Shown here: piece by piece, positions 39,126-50,937 of the stretch
Numbering within the stretch: position 1 is the first letter of the stretch
Layout of the letters: each line of letters begins with the position of its first letter
Notes under the pieces: model-generated
Seen by the model: the letters and a program-made list of their open reading frames with translations, nothing else
The model's database searches: none
What the model was told of the DNA's origin: nothing
Position numbers and translations under genes: made by a program
DNA from: Bordetella genomosp. 2
GTDB taxonomy: Bacteria; Pseudomonadota; Gammaproteobacteria; Burkholderiales; Burkholderiaceae_B
DNA length: 64,000 nucleotides
Direction of reading: 5' to 3'
NCBI RefSeq assembly: GCF_002261345.1
Contig: NZ_NEVT01000003.1
Location: 868,001-932,000 of the forward strand

Positions 39126-41810
39126 CTAGCGCAGCCAGGGGGGCATGCGCCGCTCACCGGCGGCCAGCCTGGCCCGCGCCGCCTGGCGGGCCGCATCGAA
39201 GCGCGGGTCCCGCTCCGCCAGCAGGTCGAGCGCATGCAGCACGATCCAGTCCGCGCCGACTTCGAAGAAATCGCGCAGTTGCGCGCGCGTATCGCTGCGC
39301 CCGAAGCCGTCGGTGCCCAGGGTGCGGCAGGGGGCGGCGATCCAGGCGCGGATCTGGTCGGGCACGGCGCGGACATAATCGCTGGCGGCGACTACCGGCG
39401 CATCGCCGGGCAGGCATTGCTCGATCCAGGACTGCCGGCCCGGCGCCGTCAGGCCGAGCGCGCGCTCGCGTTCACAGGCGCGGCCGTCGCGCGCCAGTTC
39501 GGAAAAACTGGTCACGCTCCAGACCTCGGCGGCCACGCCATGGTCGTGCAGCAGCCGCTCGGCCGCCTGCAGCGCTTCGCCCAGCATCGGCCCGGCGCCC
39601 AGCAGGCGCACCTGCGCCGTGCCCTGCGCGGCGCGCACGCGATGCATGCCGCGCAGGATGCCCTCGCGCGCGCCGGGGTCGGGCAGGCTGGGCTGCGCCA
39701 GGTTCTCGTTGGTCACGGTCAGGTAATAGAACTCGTCGCATTGCTCGTCGAGCATGCGGCGCATGCCGTATTCGAGGATGACCGCGACTTCGTAGGCATG
39801 GGCCGGATCGTAGGCGCGGCAGTTCGGCACCGCCGCGGCCATCAGGTGGCTGGCGCCGTCCTGGTGCTGCAGCCCTTCGCCGCCGAGGGTGGTGCGGCCC
39901 GACGTGGCGCCGATGAGGAAGCCGCGCGTGCGCTGGTCGGCGGCCGCCCAGATCAGGTCGCCGATGCGCTGGAACCCGAACATCGAGTAGTAGATATAGA
40001 AAGGCAGCATGGGCAGGCCGTTGACCGAGTAGCTGGTGCCGGCGGCGGTCCAGGACGAGATCGCCCCGGCCTCGGTAATGCCTTCCTCCAGGATCTGCCC
40101 GTCATGCGCCTCGCGGTAGTACAGCACCGAGCCGATGTCCTCCGGCTCGTACAACTGGCCCTGCGCGGAATAGATGCCCACTTGCCGGAACAGGTTGGCC
40201 ATGCCGAAGGTGCGGGCCTCGTCGGCCACGATGGGGACGATGCGCGCGCCCAGGGCCTCGTCCTTGAGGAGGCTGCCGAGCATGCGCACCACGGCCATGG
40301 TGGACGACATTTCCTTGCCCTCGGCCTGCAGCGCGAAGCGCGCCCATTGGTCGGCCGCCGGCACGGGCAGGCGCGGCGCGGTGGTGCGGCGCCGCGGCAG
40401 GTGCCCGCCCAGCGCCGCCCGGCGGGCCTGCAGGTAGCGCAGCTCGGCGCTGTCGGCCGCCGGTTTGTAGAACTTCAAGGCCAGGCAGTCGGCATCCGAG
40501 ATGGGCAGTGCGAAGCGGTCGCGGAACGCCAGCAGGGCCTCGTCGTCGAGCTTCTTCTGCTGGTGGGTCGTCATCTTGCCCTGGCCGGCGGCGCCCATGC
40601 CGTAGCCCTTCTTGGTCTGCGCCAGGATGACCGTCGGCTGGCCGCGGTGACGCACCGCGCGGTGGTAGGCCGCGTGGATCTTGACGATGTCGTGGCCGCC
40701 GCGGCGCAGGCGGTCGATGGCCTCGTCCGACCAGTCCGCCACCAGCGCGGCCAGTTCCGGATTCTGGTTGAAGAAGTGGGCCCGGTTGTAGGCGCCGTCC
40801 TTGGCGGCGAAAGTCTGGAACTGGCCGTCGACGGTATGCGAGAAGGCGCGCGCCAGGACCCCGCCGCCGTCGCGCGCCAGCAATGCGTCCCAGTCGCCGC
40901 CCCAGACCAGCTTGATCACGTTCCAGCCGGCGCCCGCGTACAGCGTCTCCAGTTCGTCGATGATGCGGCCGTTGCCGCGCACCGGGCCGTCCAGCCGCTG
41001 CAGGTTGCAGTTCACCACGAACACCAGGTTGTCGAGTTTCTCGCGCGCGGCCAGCGTCAGGGCGGCGATGGATTCGGGTTCGTCCATTTCGCCGTCGCCG
41101 AAAATGCCCCACACCTTGCGGTCGGACGGCTGGGCCAGCGAACGATGTTCCAGGTAGCGCATGAAGCGCGCCTGGTAGATGGCGTTGATCGGGCCGATGC
41201 CCATCGAGCCGGTGGGGAACTGCCAGAAGTCCGGCATCAGCCAGGGGTGGGGGTACGACGACAGGCCGCGCAGGCCGCGCGCCTGCGCGGTGATCTCCTG
41301 GCGGAAATGGGCCAGGTCCGCGTCGCCGAGAAAGCCTTCCAGGTAGGCGCGGGCATAGACCCCGGGCGCCGAATGCGGCTGCAGATACACCAGGTCGCCG
41401 GCGAACTCGGCCGTGGGCGCCCGGAAGAAATGGTTGAAGCCCACCTCGAACAGGTCGGCGGCCGATGCGTAGCTGGCGATATGGCCGCCCAGTTCGCCGT
41501 GGGCCTGGTTGGCGCGCACCACCATGGCCAGGGCGTTCCAGCGGTTGATCGAGGCGATGCGTTCTTCAATGGCCAGGTCGCCGGGGAAGGGCGGCTCGTC
41601 GCGCAGGGGGATGGTGTTCAGGTAGGCGCTGCGGGTCTGGCCCGCCGCGCGCACGCCCAGGGCCGCCGCGTGCGCCAGCACCTGCTCCAGCACGTACCCC
41701 GCGCGCGGCGTGCCGGCCTGCTGCACCAGCGATTCCAGGGCCTCGCGCCATTCGGCGGTTTCGGCGGGATCGGTGTCGTCCGGAAGAGCGGCGGGGGTGG
41801 GGTCAAGCAT
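39126..41810 (-). CDS. mdeB: Homodimeric 2-oxoacid (pyruvate/2-oxobutyrate) dehydrogenase E1, AceE/MdeB-like
   Basis: Thiamine-diphosphate enzyme of 894 residues, the size and order of AceE-type E1. The diphosphate motif is GDGEMDEPESIAAL at about residue 235, followed by LVFVVNCNLQRLDGPVRGN as in AceE. No E2 or E3 genes are adjacent. The divergent neighbour is an Lrp/AsnC regulator; in Pseudomonas putida mdeB, an E1 for 2-oxobutyrate from methionine breakdown, lies beside such a regulator (mdeR). I therefore prefer a 2-oxobutyrate or pyruvate role and a paralogue of the true aceE, but no mdeA (methionine gamma-lyase) is here. The symbol is tentative. GGAGA precedes the ATG. Confidence 0.85.
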   Translation of the reverse strand: MLDPTPAALPDDTDPAETAEWREALESLVQQAGTPRAGYVLEQVLAHAAALGVRAAGQTRSAYLNTIPLRDEPPFPGDLAIEERIASINRWNALAMVVRANQAHGELGGHIASYASAADLFEVGFNHFFRAPTAEFAGDLVYLQPHSAPGVYARAYLEGFLGDADLAHFRQEITAQARGLRGLSSYPHPWLMPDFWQFPTGSMGIGPINAIYQARFMRYLEHRSLAQPSDRKVWGIFGDGEMDEPESIAALTLAAREKLDNLVFVVNCNLQRLDGPVRGNGRIIDELETLYAGAGWNVIKLVWGGDWDALLARDGGGVLARAFSHTVDGQFQTFAAKDGAYNRAHFFNQNPELAALVADWSDEAIDRLRRGGHDIVKIHAAYHRAVRHRGQPTVILAQTKKGYGMGAAGQGKMTTHQQKKLDDEALLAFRDRFALPISDADCLALKFYKPAADSAELRYLQARRAALGGHLPRRRTTAPRLPVPAADQWARFALQAEGKEMSSTMAVVRMLGSLLKDEALGARIVPIVADEARTFGMANLFRQVGIYSAQGQLYEPEDIGSVLYYREAHDGQILEEGITEAGAISSWTAAGTSYSVNGLPMLPFYIYYSMFGFQRIGDLIWAAADQRTRGFLIGATSGRTTLGGEGLQHQDGASHLMAAAVPNCRAYDPAHAYEVAVILEYGMRRMLDEQCDEFYYLTVTNENLAQPSLPDPGAREGILRGMHRVRAAQGTAQVRLLGAGPMLGEALQAAERLLHDHGVAAEVWSVTSFSELARDGRACERERALGLTAPGRQSWIEQCLPGDAPVVAASDYVRAVPDQIRAWIAAPCRTLGTDGFGRSDTRAQLRDFFEVGADWIVLHALDLLAERDPRFDAARQAARARLAAGERRMPPWLR

Positions 41811-41933
41811 GGCGTGGTCTCCGTTGGATCGACCATGCTAGCGCTTTCGTCCAGGCATGAGTGATCGAAAATGCGCCACCAATCGGGTAGTGGCGGCATA
41901 ATGTGCCGGCATATATAGATTTCAAGGATGATC

Positions 41934-42404
41934 ATGCCGAGCGCATCGCTGGACAGCACCGACCGCCGCATCCTGGCCATCTTGCAGACCGATTCCAGCC
42001 TGACCAATGTCGAGCTGGCCCGCCGCGTGCATCTGTCGCCGTCGCCGTGCCTGGCGCGGGTCAAGGCCCTGGAGGCCGCCGGCGTGATCCGCGGCTACGT
42101 CGCGCTGGCCGATCCCCTGCAACTGGGCCTGAGCCTGAACGTGTTCATCCAGGTCAGCCTGGAAAAACAGGTCGAAGCCGAGCTGGAACGGTTCCAGAAC
42201 GCCATGGCCGAGTGCCCGGAGGTGATGGAGTGCTACTTGATGAGCGGCGATTCCGATTACTTGCTGCGCGTGGTGGTGCCGGACATGCAGGGGCTGGAGC
42301 GCTTCGTGGTGAGCCGCCTGTCGCGCATCCCGGGCGTGCGCAATATCCGTTCAGGATTCGCGTTGAAGCAGGTCAAGTACCAGACCGCGCTGCCGCTGGG
42401 CTGA
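41934..42404 (+). CDS. Lrp/AsnC family transcriptional regulator
   Basis: Regulator of 156 residues: helix-turn-helix at about residues 8-55 ([39 protein letters not shown]), then the RAM ligand domain with [19 protein letters not shown], a typical amino-acid-sensing site. ATG 41934 is chosen because AAGGA lies five bases before it; an ATG two codons upstream would overlap that site. Divergent from the E1 gene, with a shared gap of 123 bases, so it most likely controls that gene, perhaps in response to methionine or a branched amino acid. Confidence 0.95.
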   Translation: MPSASLDSTDRRILAILQTDSSLTNVELARRVHLSPSPCLARVKALEAAGVIRGYVALADPLQLGLSLNVFIQVSLEKQVEAELERFQNAMAECPEVMECYLMSGDSDYLLRVVVPDMQGLERFVVSRLSRIPGVRNIRSGFALKQVKYQTALPLG

Positions 42405-42464
42405 CGGCCGCCGCCACGCGGGGCGCTAGAATCGGACGGATAGCTACCCCGGAGCCGTCCGTCC

Positions 42465-44528
42465 ATGACCCAACCCGCCCGCGTTCCCGATTCGATCACC
42501 TTGCCCGAGCTTACCGTGCGCGGCGTGATCGTCGGCGCCCTGATCACGGTGGTGTTTACCGCCTCGAATGTCTTCCTGGGGCTGAAAGTGGGGTTGACAT
42601 TCTCGTCGGCGATTCCCGCCGCGGTGATCTCGATGTCGGTGCTGCGCATGTTCCGCGACGCCAACATCCTCGAAAACAACATGGTGCAGACCCAGGCGTC
42701 GGCGGCCGGCACCCTGTCCGCGGTCATCTTCATCCTGCCGGCGCTGGTCATGATGGGGCACTGGCAGGGCTTCCCGTTCTGGCAGACGCTGGGCATCTGC
42801 GCGGCCGGCGGCATGCTGGGGGTCATGTTCACCATTCCGCTGCGCCACATCATGGTGGTGCAGAGCGAACTGCCGTACCCGGAAGGCGTGGCGGCGGCCG
42901 AGATCCTGCGGGTGGGCAGCGGCGGCGCCGAAGCGGCCGATTCGTCCGCCGGCGCGCCGGCCCGCCCGGGGTCCACCGGCATGGCGGACATTCTGACCGG
43001 CGCCGGGCTGGCTGCCGCCGTCAGCTTCGCGGCCAATGGGCTGCGGGTGCTGGGCGATGGCGTGAGCCTGTGGTTCAGCGCCGGGGCGGCGGTGTTCCGC
43101 CTGCCGATGGGCTTCTCGATGGCCCTGCTCGGCGCGGGCTACCTGATCGGCATCGTGGCCGGGCTGGCCATGCTGACCGGCCTGGTGATCGCCTGGGGCG
43201 TGGCGGTGCCGGTGCTGACCGCGCTGGGCAGCATGCCGGCGGACCAGTCCCTGGCCGACTACGCCACCGGAATCTGGAGTTCGCAGGTGCGCTTCATCGG
43301 CGCCGGCGTGATCGGCGTGGGCGCCGTCTGGACCCTGGCCACCCTGTTCATGCCCATGATGCGCGGCATCAAGGCTTCCTTCGCGGCGTTCGGCCGGCGC
43401 GGCGCGGCGGCCGGCCAGGAGGCGCCGCGCACCCAGCGGGACCTGTCGGCGCGCTGGATCTCGCTGGTGACCCTGGTGCTGGTGGCCATCCTGGTGGCCA
43501 CGTTCGCCGTGTTCCTGCGCGCCGAGCCGGTGTCGGCCGGAATGGTGGGCACGCTGGTGGCCTATTCGGTGGCGTTCGCCTTCATTTTCGGCTTCCTGGT
43601 GGCGGCCGCCTGCGGCTACATGGCGGGGCTGGTGGGGTCCTCCACCAGCCCCATCTCGGGCGTCGGCATCGTGGCCATCGTGCTGGTGTCGCTGCTGATG
43701 CTGGGGCTGGAGCGCGGCGCCGGCCTGCTGGGCAGCCCACAAGGGGTGCAGCTGGCGATCGCCCTGGCCATTTTCACGACCTCGGCGGTCGTGGCGGTGG
43801 CCTCGATCTCGAACGACAACCTGCAGGACCTGAAGACCGGCTGGCTGGTGGGCGCCACGCCCTGGCGCCAGCAGGTGGCGCTGCTGATCGGCTGCGTGGT
43901 GGGCGCCGCGGTGATCTCGCCGGTGCTCGACCTGCTGTACAACGCCTATGGCTTTGCCGACGCGCTGCCGCGCCCCGGCATGGACGCGAGCCAGGCGCTG
44001 TCGGCGCCGCAGGCCACGCTGATGCTGGCGATTGCGCAGGGCATCTTCACCCACCAGCTGAACTGGACCATGATCCTGATCGGCATGGCGGTGGGGCTGG
44101 GGCTGATCGCCGTGGACCAGGTCCTCAAGCGGACCTGCCGGGTCGCGCGCCTGCCGGTGCTGGCGGTGGGCATCGGCATGTACCTGCCGCCCACGGTCAG
44201 CGCGCCGCTGGTGGCGGGGGCGGTGCTGGCCTGGCTGCTCGAACGGGCGTTGCGCCGGCGCGCCGCGCGGGCGGGCCAGCCTCATGAACAGTACGCCGAG
44301 CTGGCCAACCGGCGCGGCACCCTGCTGGCTTCGGGGCTGATCGTCGGCGAAAGCCTGGTGGGCGTGCTGATGGCCGCCATCATCGGCGCCACCGGCAGCG
44401 ACGCGCCCCTGGCGGTGGCGGGCGAGGGGTTCGCCGGCGCCGCGTCATGGCTGGGCCTGGCGGTGTTTGCAGGGGTGGCGGTGCTGTTCTACCAGCGCAC
44501 GCTGGCGGCCGCCGGCCGGCGCCCATAG
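42465..44528 (+). CDS. OPT family oligopeptide transporter
   Basis: Integral membrane protein of 687 residues with about 15 hydrophobic segments. It begins ITLPELTVRGVIVGALITVVF, has the conserved SNVFLGLK-type motif (ASNVFLGLKVGLTFSSAIPA) and SELPYPEGVAAAEILR, hallmarks of bacterial OPT proteins (Pfam OPT, YbgL-like). OPT members move oligopeptides or metal chelates by proton symport. It follows the Lrp gene by 60 bases on the same strand, and may be cotranscribed with it or separate. Confidence 0.93.
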   Translation: MTQPARVPDSITLPELTVRGVIVGALITVVFTASNVFLGLKVGLTFSSAIPAAVISMSVLRMFRDANILENNMVQTQASAAGTLSAVIFILPALVMMGHWQGFPFWQTLGICAAGGMLGVMFTIPLRHIMVVQSELPYPEGVAAAEILRVGSGGAEAADSSAGAPARPGSTGMADILTGAGLAAAVSFAANGLRVLGDGVSLWFSAGAAVFRLPMGFSMALLGAGYLIGIVAGLAMLTGLVIAWGVAVPVLTALGSMPADQSLADYATGIWSSQVRFIGAGVIGVGAVWTLATLFMPMMRGIKASFAAFGRRGAAAGQEAPRTQRDLSARWISLVTLVLVAILVATFAVFLRAEPVSAGMVGTLVAYSVAFAFIFGFLVAAACGYMAGLVGSSTSPISGVGIVAIVLVSLLMLGLERGAGLLGSPQGVQLAIALAIFTTSAVVAVASISNDNLQDLKTGWLVGATPWRQQVALLIGCVVGAAVISPVLDLLYNAYGFADALPRPGMDASQALSAPQATLMLAIAQGIFTHQLNWTMILIGMAVGLGLIAVDQVLKRTCRVARLPVLAVGIGMYLPPTVSAPLVAGAVLAWLLERALRRRAARAGQPHEQYAELANRRGTLLASGLIVGESLVGVLMAAIIGATGSDAPLAVAGEGFAGAASWLGLAVFAGVAVLFYQRTLAAAGRRP

Positions 44529-44833
44529 GCCGACCGTGGTTTTCGCGTCACATGGCCCGGCCGCCGCGTGGCGGCCGATGCCGGACGATCGCGGCCGGTA
44601 GCCGGCATCATGGCGGCCGTTGCACCGGCCATTCTGCCGGGGAATGCCGCCATGCCGGGGGGTGGGGCAGGGCGGCGAGACGCCGCAAATCCGAAGGGTT
44701 ATACTTTTGAGTCATACGGCTTTCAAGGCTCGTACGCGCCTTCTGCCCCGCTATCCGCTAATCGGGAAGCCCGTGTCGCGGAAGGTTTTCCTGCATCGCA
44801 TCGAGTGAAGCACTCGTCAAGGTGAAGCAACAC
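44529..44833 (+). other. 305-base gap upstream of sucA with hairpins and candidate -10
   Basis: Contains a hairpin GGCCGCC-GCGT-GGCGGCC (44559-44576) soon after the OPT stop, a larger imperfect one with arms CATGGCGGC and GCCGCCATG (about 44609-44654), and a TATACT at 44700-44705 that could be the -10 of the sucAB-lpd promoter. No credible reading frame. Confidence 0.55.
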
Positions 44834-47704
44834 ATGTCCTCGGAAACAGAATCCCTTTCCACTTCGTATCTTTTCGGCGGCAACGCCCCTTACGTCGAAG
44901 AGCTCTACGAATCCTATCTCGACAATCCCGGCTCGGTCCCCGACAACTGGCGCGAATACTTCGACCAGCTGCAGCACACGCCGGCCACTGACGGCCAGGA
45001 AGCCACGCGCGACCAGGCGCATGCGCCCATCGTCCAGTCGTTCGCGCAGCGCGCCCGCAGCAACGGTTTCGTGCAGCATGCCGCGCAGCCCGACCTGTCG
45101 ATGGCCAGCAAGCAGGTGTCGGTGCAGTCGCTCATCGCCGCCTACCGCTCGCTCGGTTCGCGCTGGGCCGACCTCGATCCGCTCAAGCGCCAGGAGCGCC
45201 CGGCCATCCCCGAGCTCGACCCGGCCTTCTACGGCCTGACCGAAGCCGACCTGGACCAGACCTACTCGGCCACCAACACCTACTTCACGACCGCCAGCAC
45301 CATGACGCTGCGCGACATCCTGAAGGCGCTGCGCGACACGTACTGCCGCAGCATCGGTGCCGAGTTCACCCATATTTCCGATCCGGCCGCCAAGCGCTGG
45401 ATCCAGGAGCGCCTGGAAAAGACCTTCGGCGCCGCGTCGTACAGCCCCGAGGAAAAGCGCCACATCCTGCAGCAACTGACCGAATCCGAGGGCCTCGAGC
45501 GCTACCTGCACACCAAGTACGTCGGCCAGAAGCGCTTCTCGCTCGAGGGCGGCGAGAGCTTCATCGCCTCGATGGACGAAGTGGTCAACCATGCCGGTGA
45601 AGCCGGCGTGCAGGAGATCGTCGTGGGCATGGCCCACCGCGGCCGCCTGAACCTGCTCGTGAACATCATGGGCAAGATGCCCGGCGACCTGTTCGCCGAA
45701 TTCGAGGGCAAGCACGCCGAAGGCCTGACCGACGGCGACGTCAAGTATCACAACGGCTTTTCCAGCGACATCTCCACGCGCGGGGGCCCGGTGCACCTGT
45801 CGCTGGCGTTCAACCCCTCGCACCTGGAAATCGTCAACCCGGTGGTCGAGGGCAGCGCCCGCGCGCGCCAGGAACGCCGCGGCGACCACGAAGGCAAGCA
45901 GGTCCTGCCGGTGCTGGTGCACGGCGACGCCGCCTTCGCGGGCCAGGGCGTCGTCATGGAAACCCTGAACCTGGCGCAGACGCGCGGCTACGGCACGGGC
46001 GGCACGCTGCACATCGTCATCAACAACCAGATCGGCTTCACCACGTCCGACCCGCGCGACACGCGTTCGACGCTGTATTGCACCGACGTGGTCAAGATGA
46101 TCGAGGCCCCGGTGTTCCACGTCAACGGCGACGACCCCGAGGCCGTGGTGTTCGCCACCAAGCTGGCGCTGGACTACCGCATGGAGTTCCGCCACGACGT
46201 CGTGCTCGACATCGTCTGCTTCCGCAAGCTGGGCCACAACGAGCAGGACACCCCGTCGCTGACGCAGCCGCTGATGTACAAGCGCATCGGCCACCACCCG
46301 GGCACCCGCAAGCTGTACGCCGACAAGCTCACCGCGCAGGGCGTGCTGGCCGAGGGCGAAGCCGACCAGATGGTGAAGGACTACCGCCAGCTCATGGAAG
46401 ACGGCCAGCGCACCATCGAGCCGGTGCTGACCGACTACAAGAGCAAGTACGCCATCGACTGGTCGCCCTTCCTGGGCGCCAAGTGGACCGACCAGGCCGA
46501 CACCGCGGTGCCGCTGGCGGAACTCAAGCGCATCGGCGAGCGCATCACCACCGTGCCGGAAGGCTTCACCGTCCACCCGCTGGTCAACAAGCTGCTGAAC
46601 GACCGCCGCGCCATGGCCAAGGGCGAAATGAACCTGGACTGGGGCATGGGCGAGCACCTGGCCTTCGCCACGCTGGTGGCCTCGGGCTACGCGGTGCGCA
46701 TCACCGGCCAGGATTCCGGCCGCGGCACGTTCACGCACCGCCACGCCGTGCTGCACGACCAGAACCGCGAGCGCTGGAACGACGGCACCTATATCCCGCT
46801 GCAGAACGTGTCGGACGGCCAGGCGCCGTTCACCGTGATCGACTCGGTGCTGTCCGAAGAGGCCGTGCTGGGCTTCGAGTACGGCTATTCCAGCGCCGAG
46901 CCCAACACCCTGACCATCTGGGAAGCGCAGTTCGGCGACTTCGTCAACGGCGCCCAAGTGGTGATCGACCAGTTCATCAGCTCGGGCGAGGCCAAGTGGG
47001 GCCGCCAGTCGGGCCTGACCCTGATGCTGCCGCACGGATACGAAGGGCAGGGTCCGGAACACTCGTCGGGCCGCATCGAGCGCTTCCTGCAGCTGTGCGC
47101 CGACAACAACATCCAGGTGGTGCAGCCCACCACCGCCTCGCAGATCTTCCACCTGCTGCGCCGCCAGATGATCCGGCCGTTCCGCAAGCCGCTGGTGATC
47201 TTCACGCCCAAGTCGCTGTTGCGCAACAAGGATGCCGGTTCGCCCCTGACCGAACTGGCCGGCGGCAATTTCCGCCCGGTGATCGGCGAATTGGACGATT
47301 CCATCGACGCGGGCGCGGTCAAGCGCGTGCTGGTGTGCTCGGGCAAGGTCTACTACGACCTGGTCAATGCGCGCCGCGAGCGCGAGGCCAGCCATGTCGC
47401 CATCATCCGCGTCGAGCAGCTCTACCCGTTCGCGCACAAGGCGTTCGAGGCCGAACTGCGCAAGTACGGCAAGGCCACCGAGATCATCTGGGTGCAAGAC
47501 GAGCCGCAGAATCAAGGTCCGTGGTTCTATGTCCAGCACCACTTGTACGAGAACATGGCCGACGGCCAGAAGCTCGGCTACGCCGGCCGGCCGGCCTCGG
47601 CGTCGCCCGCGGTGGGCTATCTGGCCAAGCACCAGGAGCAGCAGAAAGCGCTGCTGGAGCAGGCTTTCGCCGCCAAGTACAAAGGCTTCATGCTGACCAA
47701 ATAA
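44834..47704 (+). CDS. sucA: 2-oxoglutarate dehydrogenase E1 component
   Basis: Thiamine-diphosphate enzyme of the 2-oxoglutarate dehydrogenase complex, 956 residues. N-terminal E2-binding segment [20 protein letters not shown], active-site stretch [13 protein letters not shown], thiamine motif [17 protein letters not shown], and C-terminal transketolase-like domain with [19 protein letters not shown]. Start ATG 44834 gives the standard N-terminus; a GTG four codons earlier has no ribosome site. sucB starts 44 bases after. Called odhA in some Bordetella annotation. Confidence 0.98.
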   Translation: MSSETESLSTSYLFGGNAPYVEELYESYLDNPGSVPDNWREYFDQLQHTPATDGQEATRDQAHAPIVQSFAQRARSNGFVQHAAQPDLSMASKQVSVQSLIAAYRSLGSRWADLDPLKRQERPAIPELDPAFYGLTEADLDQTYSATNTYFTTASTMTLRDILKALRDTYCRSIGAEFTHISDPAAKRWIQERLEKTFGAASYSPEEKRHILQQLTESEGLERYLHTKYVGQKRFSLEGGESFIASMDEVVNHAGEAGVQEIVVGMAHRGRLNLLVNIMGKMPGDLFAEFEGKHAEGLTDGDVKYHNGFSSDISTRGGPVHLSLAFNPSHLEIVNPVVEGSARARQERRGDHEGKQVLPVLVHGDAAFAGQGVVMETLNLAQTRGYGTGGTLHIVINNQIGFTTSDPRDTRSTLYCTDVVKMIEAPVFHVNGDDPEAVVFATKLALDYRMEFRHDVVLDIVCFRKLGHNEQDTPSLTQPLMYKRIGHHPGTRKLYADKLTAQGVLAEGEADQMVKDYRQLMEDGQRTIEPVLTDYKSKYAIDWSPFLGAKWTDQADTAVPLAELKRIGERITTVPEGFTVHPLVNKLLNDRRAMAKGEMNLDWGMGEHLAFATLVASGYAVRITGQDSGRGTFTHRHAVLHDQNRERWNDGTYIPLQNVSDGQAPFTVIDSVLSEEAVLGFEYGYSSAEPNTLTIWEAQFGDFVNGAQVVIDQFISSGEAKWGRQSGLTLMLPHGYEGQGPEHSSGRIERFLQLCADNNIQVVQPTTASQIFHLLRRQMIRPFRKPLVIFTPKSLLRNKDAGSPLTELAGGNFRPVIGELDDSIDAGAVKRVLVCSGKVYYDLVNARREREASHVAIIRVEQLYPFAHKAFEAELRKYGKATEIIWVQDEPQNQGPWFYVQHHLYENMADGQKLGYAGRPASASPAVGYLAKHQEQQKALLEQAFAAKYKGFMLTK

Positions 47705-47748
47705 CGCCAGCCGCCGACATCGAACCCTTACTAACGGAACTCATTACT

Positions 47749-48975
47749 ATGGCTATCACCGACGTCGTTGTCCCCCAATTGTCCGAATCCGTGTCGGAGG
47801 CGACCCTGCTCAGCTGGAAGAAGCAGAAGGGCGCCGCTGTCGAAGCGGACGAAATCCTGATCGAAATCGAGACCGACAAGGTCGTGCTGGAAGTGCCGGC
47901 GCCCGCGTCGGGCGTGCTGGCTGAAATCGTCGAAGGCGACGGCGCCACGGTCACCTCGGGACAACTGATCGCCAAGATCGACACCGCGGCCAAGGCCGCC
48001 GCCGCCGAACCGGCCGCCGCGCCGGCCGAGGCGCCCAAGGCTGAGAAGGCCGCCGAGAAGGCCGCCGCCGCGCCCGCGCCGGCTTCGTCCGGCTCGGCCG
48101 GCGTGGCTTCGCCGGCCGCCTCGAAGATCCTGTCCGAAAAGGGCGTGGATCCCTCCACCGTGGCCGGCACCGGCCGCGATGGCCGCATCACCAAGGCCGA
48201 CGCCCAGGCTGCCAGCGCCGCGCCCGCCAAGGCCGCGGCCGCCGCGCCGGCGCCCGCCTCGGTGTCGCTGGACGGCCGTCCGGAACAGCGCGTGCCGATG
48301 AGCCGCCTGCGCGCCCGCATCGCCGAGCGCCTGCTGCAGTCGCAGCAGGAAAACGCCATCCTGACCACGTTCAACGAGGTCAACATGCAGGCCGTGATCG
48401 ACCTGCGCAACAAGTACAAAGAGAAGTTCGAGAAAGAGCACGGCATCAAGCTGGGCTTCATGTCGTTCTTCGTGAAGGCGGCGGTCGCGGCGCTGAAGAA
48501 GTTCCCGCTGATCAACGCCTCGATCGACGGCAAGGACATCATCTACCACGGCTACTTCGACATCGGCATCGCCGTGGGCAGCCCGCGCGGCCTGGTGGTG
48601 CCGATCCTGCGCAACGCCGACCAGCTGTCGATCGCCGAGATCGAGAAGACCATCGCCGATTTCGGCAAGCGCGCGGCCGACGGCAAGCTGGGCATCGAGG
48701 AAATGACCGGCGGCACGTTCTCCATCTCGAACGGCGGCGTGTTCGGCTCGATGCTGTCGACGCCCATCATCAACCCGCCGCAGTCGGCCATCCTGGGCGT
48801 GCACGCCACCAAGGAGCGTCCGGTGGTCGAGAACGGCCAGATCGTCATCCGCCCGATGAACTACCTGGCGCTGTCGTACGACCACCGCATCATCGACGGT
48901 CGCGAGGCGGTGCTGGGCCTGGTGGCCATGAAGGACGCGCTGGAAGATCCGCAGCGTCTGTTGCTGGACCTGTAA
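47749..48975 (+). CDS. sucB: Dihydrolipoyllysine succinyltransferase, E2 of 2-oxoglutarate dehydrogenase
   Basis: E2 of 408 residues with one lipoyl domain (Lys44 in [11 protein letters not shown] carries lipoate), an Ala/Pro-rich linker (about 78-115), the E3-binding domain ([19 protein letters not shown]), another Ala-rich linker, and the catalytic domain ending with [12 protein letters not shown], where His379 and Asp383 are catalytic. Single lipoyl domain as expected for SucB. Followed by a 304-base spacer before lpdA. Confidence 0.98.
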   Translation: MAITDVVVPQLSESVSEATLLSWKKQKGAAVEADEILIEIETDKVVLEVPAPASGVLAEIVEGDGATVTSGQLIAKIDTAAKAAAAEPAAAPAEAPKAEKAAEKAAAAPAPASSGSAGVASPAASKILSEKGVDPSTVAGTGRDGRITKADAQAASAAPAKAAAAAPAPASVSLDGRPEQRVPMSRLRARIAERLLQSQQENAILTTFNEVNMQAVIDLRNKYKEKFEKEHGIKLGFMSFFVKAAVAALKKFPLINASIDGKDIIYHGYFDIGIAVGSPRGLVVPILRNADQLSIAEIEKTIADFGKRAADGKLGIEEMTGGTFSISNGGVFGSMLSTPIINPPQSAILGVHATKERPVVENGQIVIRPMNYLALSYDHRIIDGREAVLGLVAMKDALEDPQRLLLDL

Positions 48976-49279
48976 TCGGTTCCGGGCAATCGAGCCATGC
49001 GTTTTTCTGTCGCGACAGGCCGGGACTTGCCGGCCGGTGCGCGGCAGGCCCTGGCGGCCGGCCTGGCCGCCTGCGCGGCCAGACTGCCCTTCGCCTGCCT
49101 CGTCAGGCGGGGCGGCCGGGCAAACCCGCGCCGCTGCGCGGCGCCCGGACATGCCCGGCCGACTGCCCCCCGCCTTCCTTCGGTAGCGTCCGGCGGCCTT
49201 CACGGGCCCGCCGCGCACCGGCCGGCAAGCCCCGGCCTGGCGCTGGCGCTTTCTCAAGTTCCCCCTTTTCGAGATCATC
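48976..49279 (+). other. 304-base GC-rich spacer between sucB and lpdA
   Basis: Unusually long for an intra-operon gap. It contains a hairpin GGCGGCC-GGCCT-GGCCGCC (49053-49071) and several other self-complementary GC stretches, and an ATG-initiated frame from 48997 that runs into lpdA in another frame and has atypical Arg/Pro-rich low-complexity content, so I do not call it. It may stabilise or end part of the transcript or hold an internal promoter. Confidence 0.6.
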
Positions 49280-50707
<1,428 letters not shown>

Positions 50708-50759
50708 CGCCGGCGCGGGATGCCGCCGCGTCCCTGGCTGCCAGATAGCGTGTCACTCG

Positions 50760-50856
50760 GGTGTCAGACACCCATAGGTGTCTGACACCTGGGGACACCG
50801 GGTGGAAGTTGCGACACATGATTCAGGTGTCTGACACCTACAGGTGTCAGACACCT
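50760..50856. repeat. Dispersed hairpin repeat, copy 6 (tandem pair)
   Basis: Two hairpins: GGTGTCAGACACC-CATA-GGTGTCTGACACC at 50760-50789, and AGGTGTCTGACACCT-AC-AGGTGTCAGACACCT at 50825-50856. Core arms are identical in both. They lie between lpdA and zapE. Confidence 0.92.
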
Positions 50857-50892
50857 GGCGCATCAGGCGGGCCTCCCGCCTGGTCGCGATAC

Positions 50893-50915
50893 AAGGCGGT
50901 CGGTCCGCCTTTTTT
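50893..50915 (+). terminator. Intrinsic terminator-like hairpin before zapE
   Basis: AAGGCGG-TCGGT-CCGCCTT followed by T residues. It is 23 bases before the zapE ATG and 185 bases after lpdA, so it could end the lpdA transcript or attenuate zapE. Confidence 0.7.
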
Positions 50916-50937
50916 CTTTCAGGTTTTGCCCTGCGAC

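Noticed and set aside
39054-41864. A 936-codon plus-strand frame opposite the E1 gene
   Set aside because: Antisense shadow; it also runs through the hairpin repeat and intergenic DNA.
44723-47632. A 969-codon minus-strand frame opposite sucA
   Set aside because: Same antisense artefact; composition (Val/Leu/His/Arg/Gly-rich) is unlike proteins and sucA motifs are complete on the other strand.
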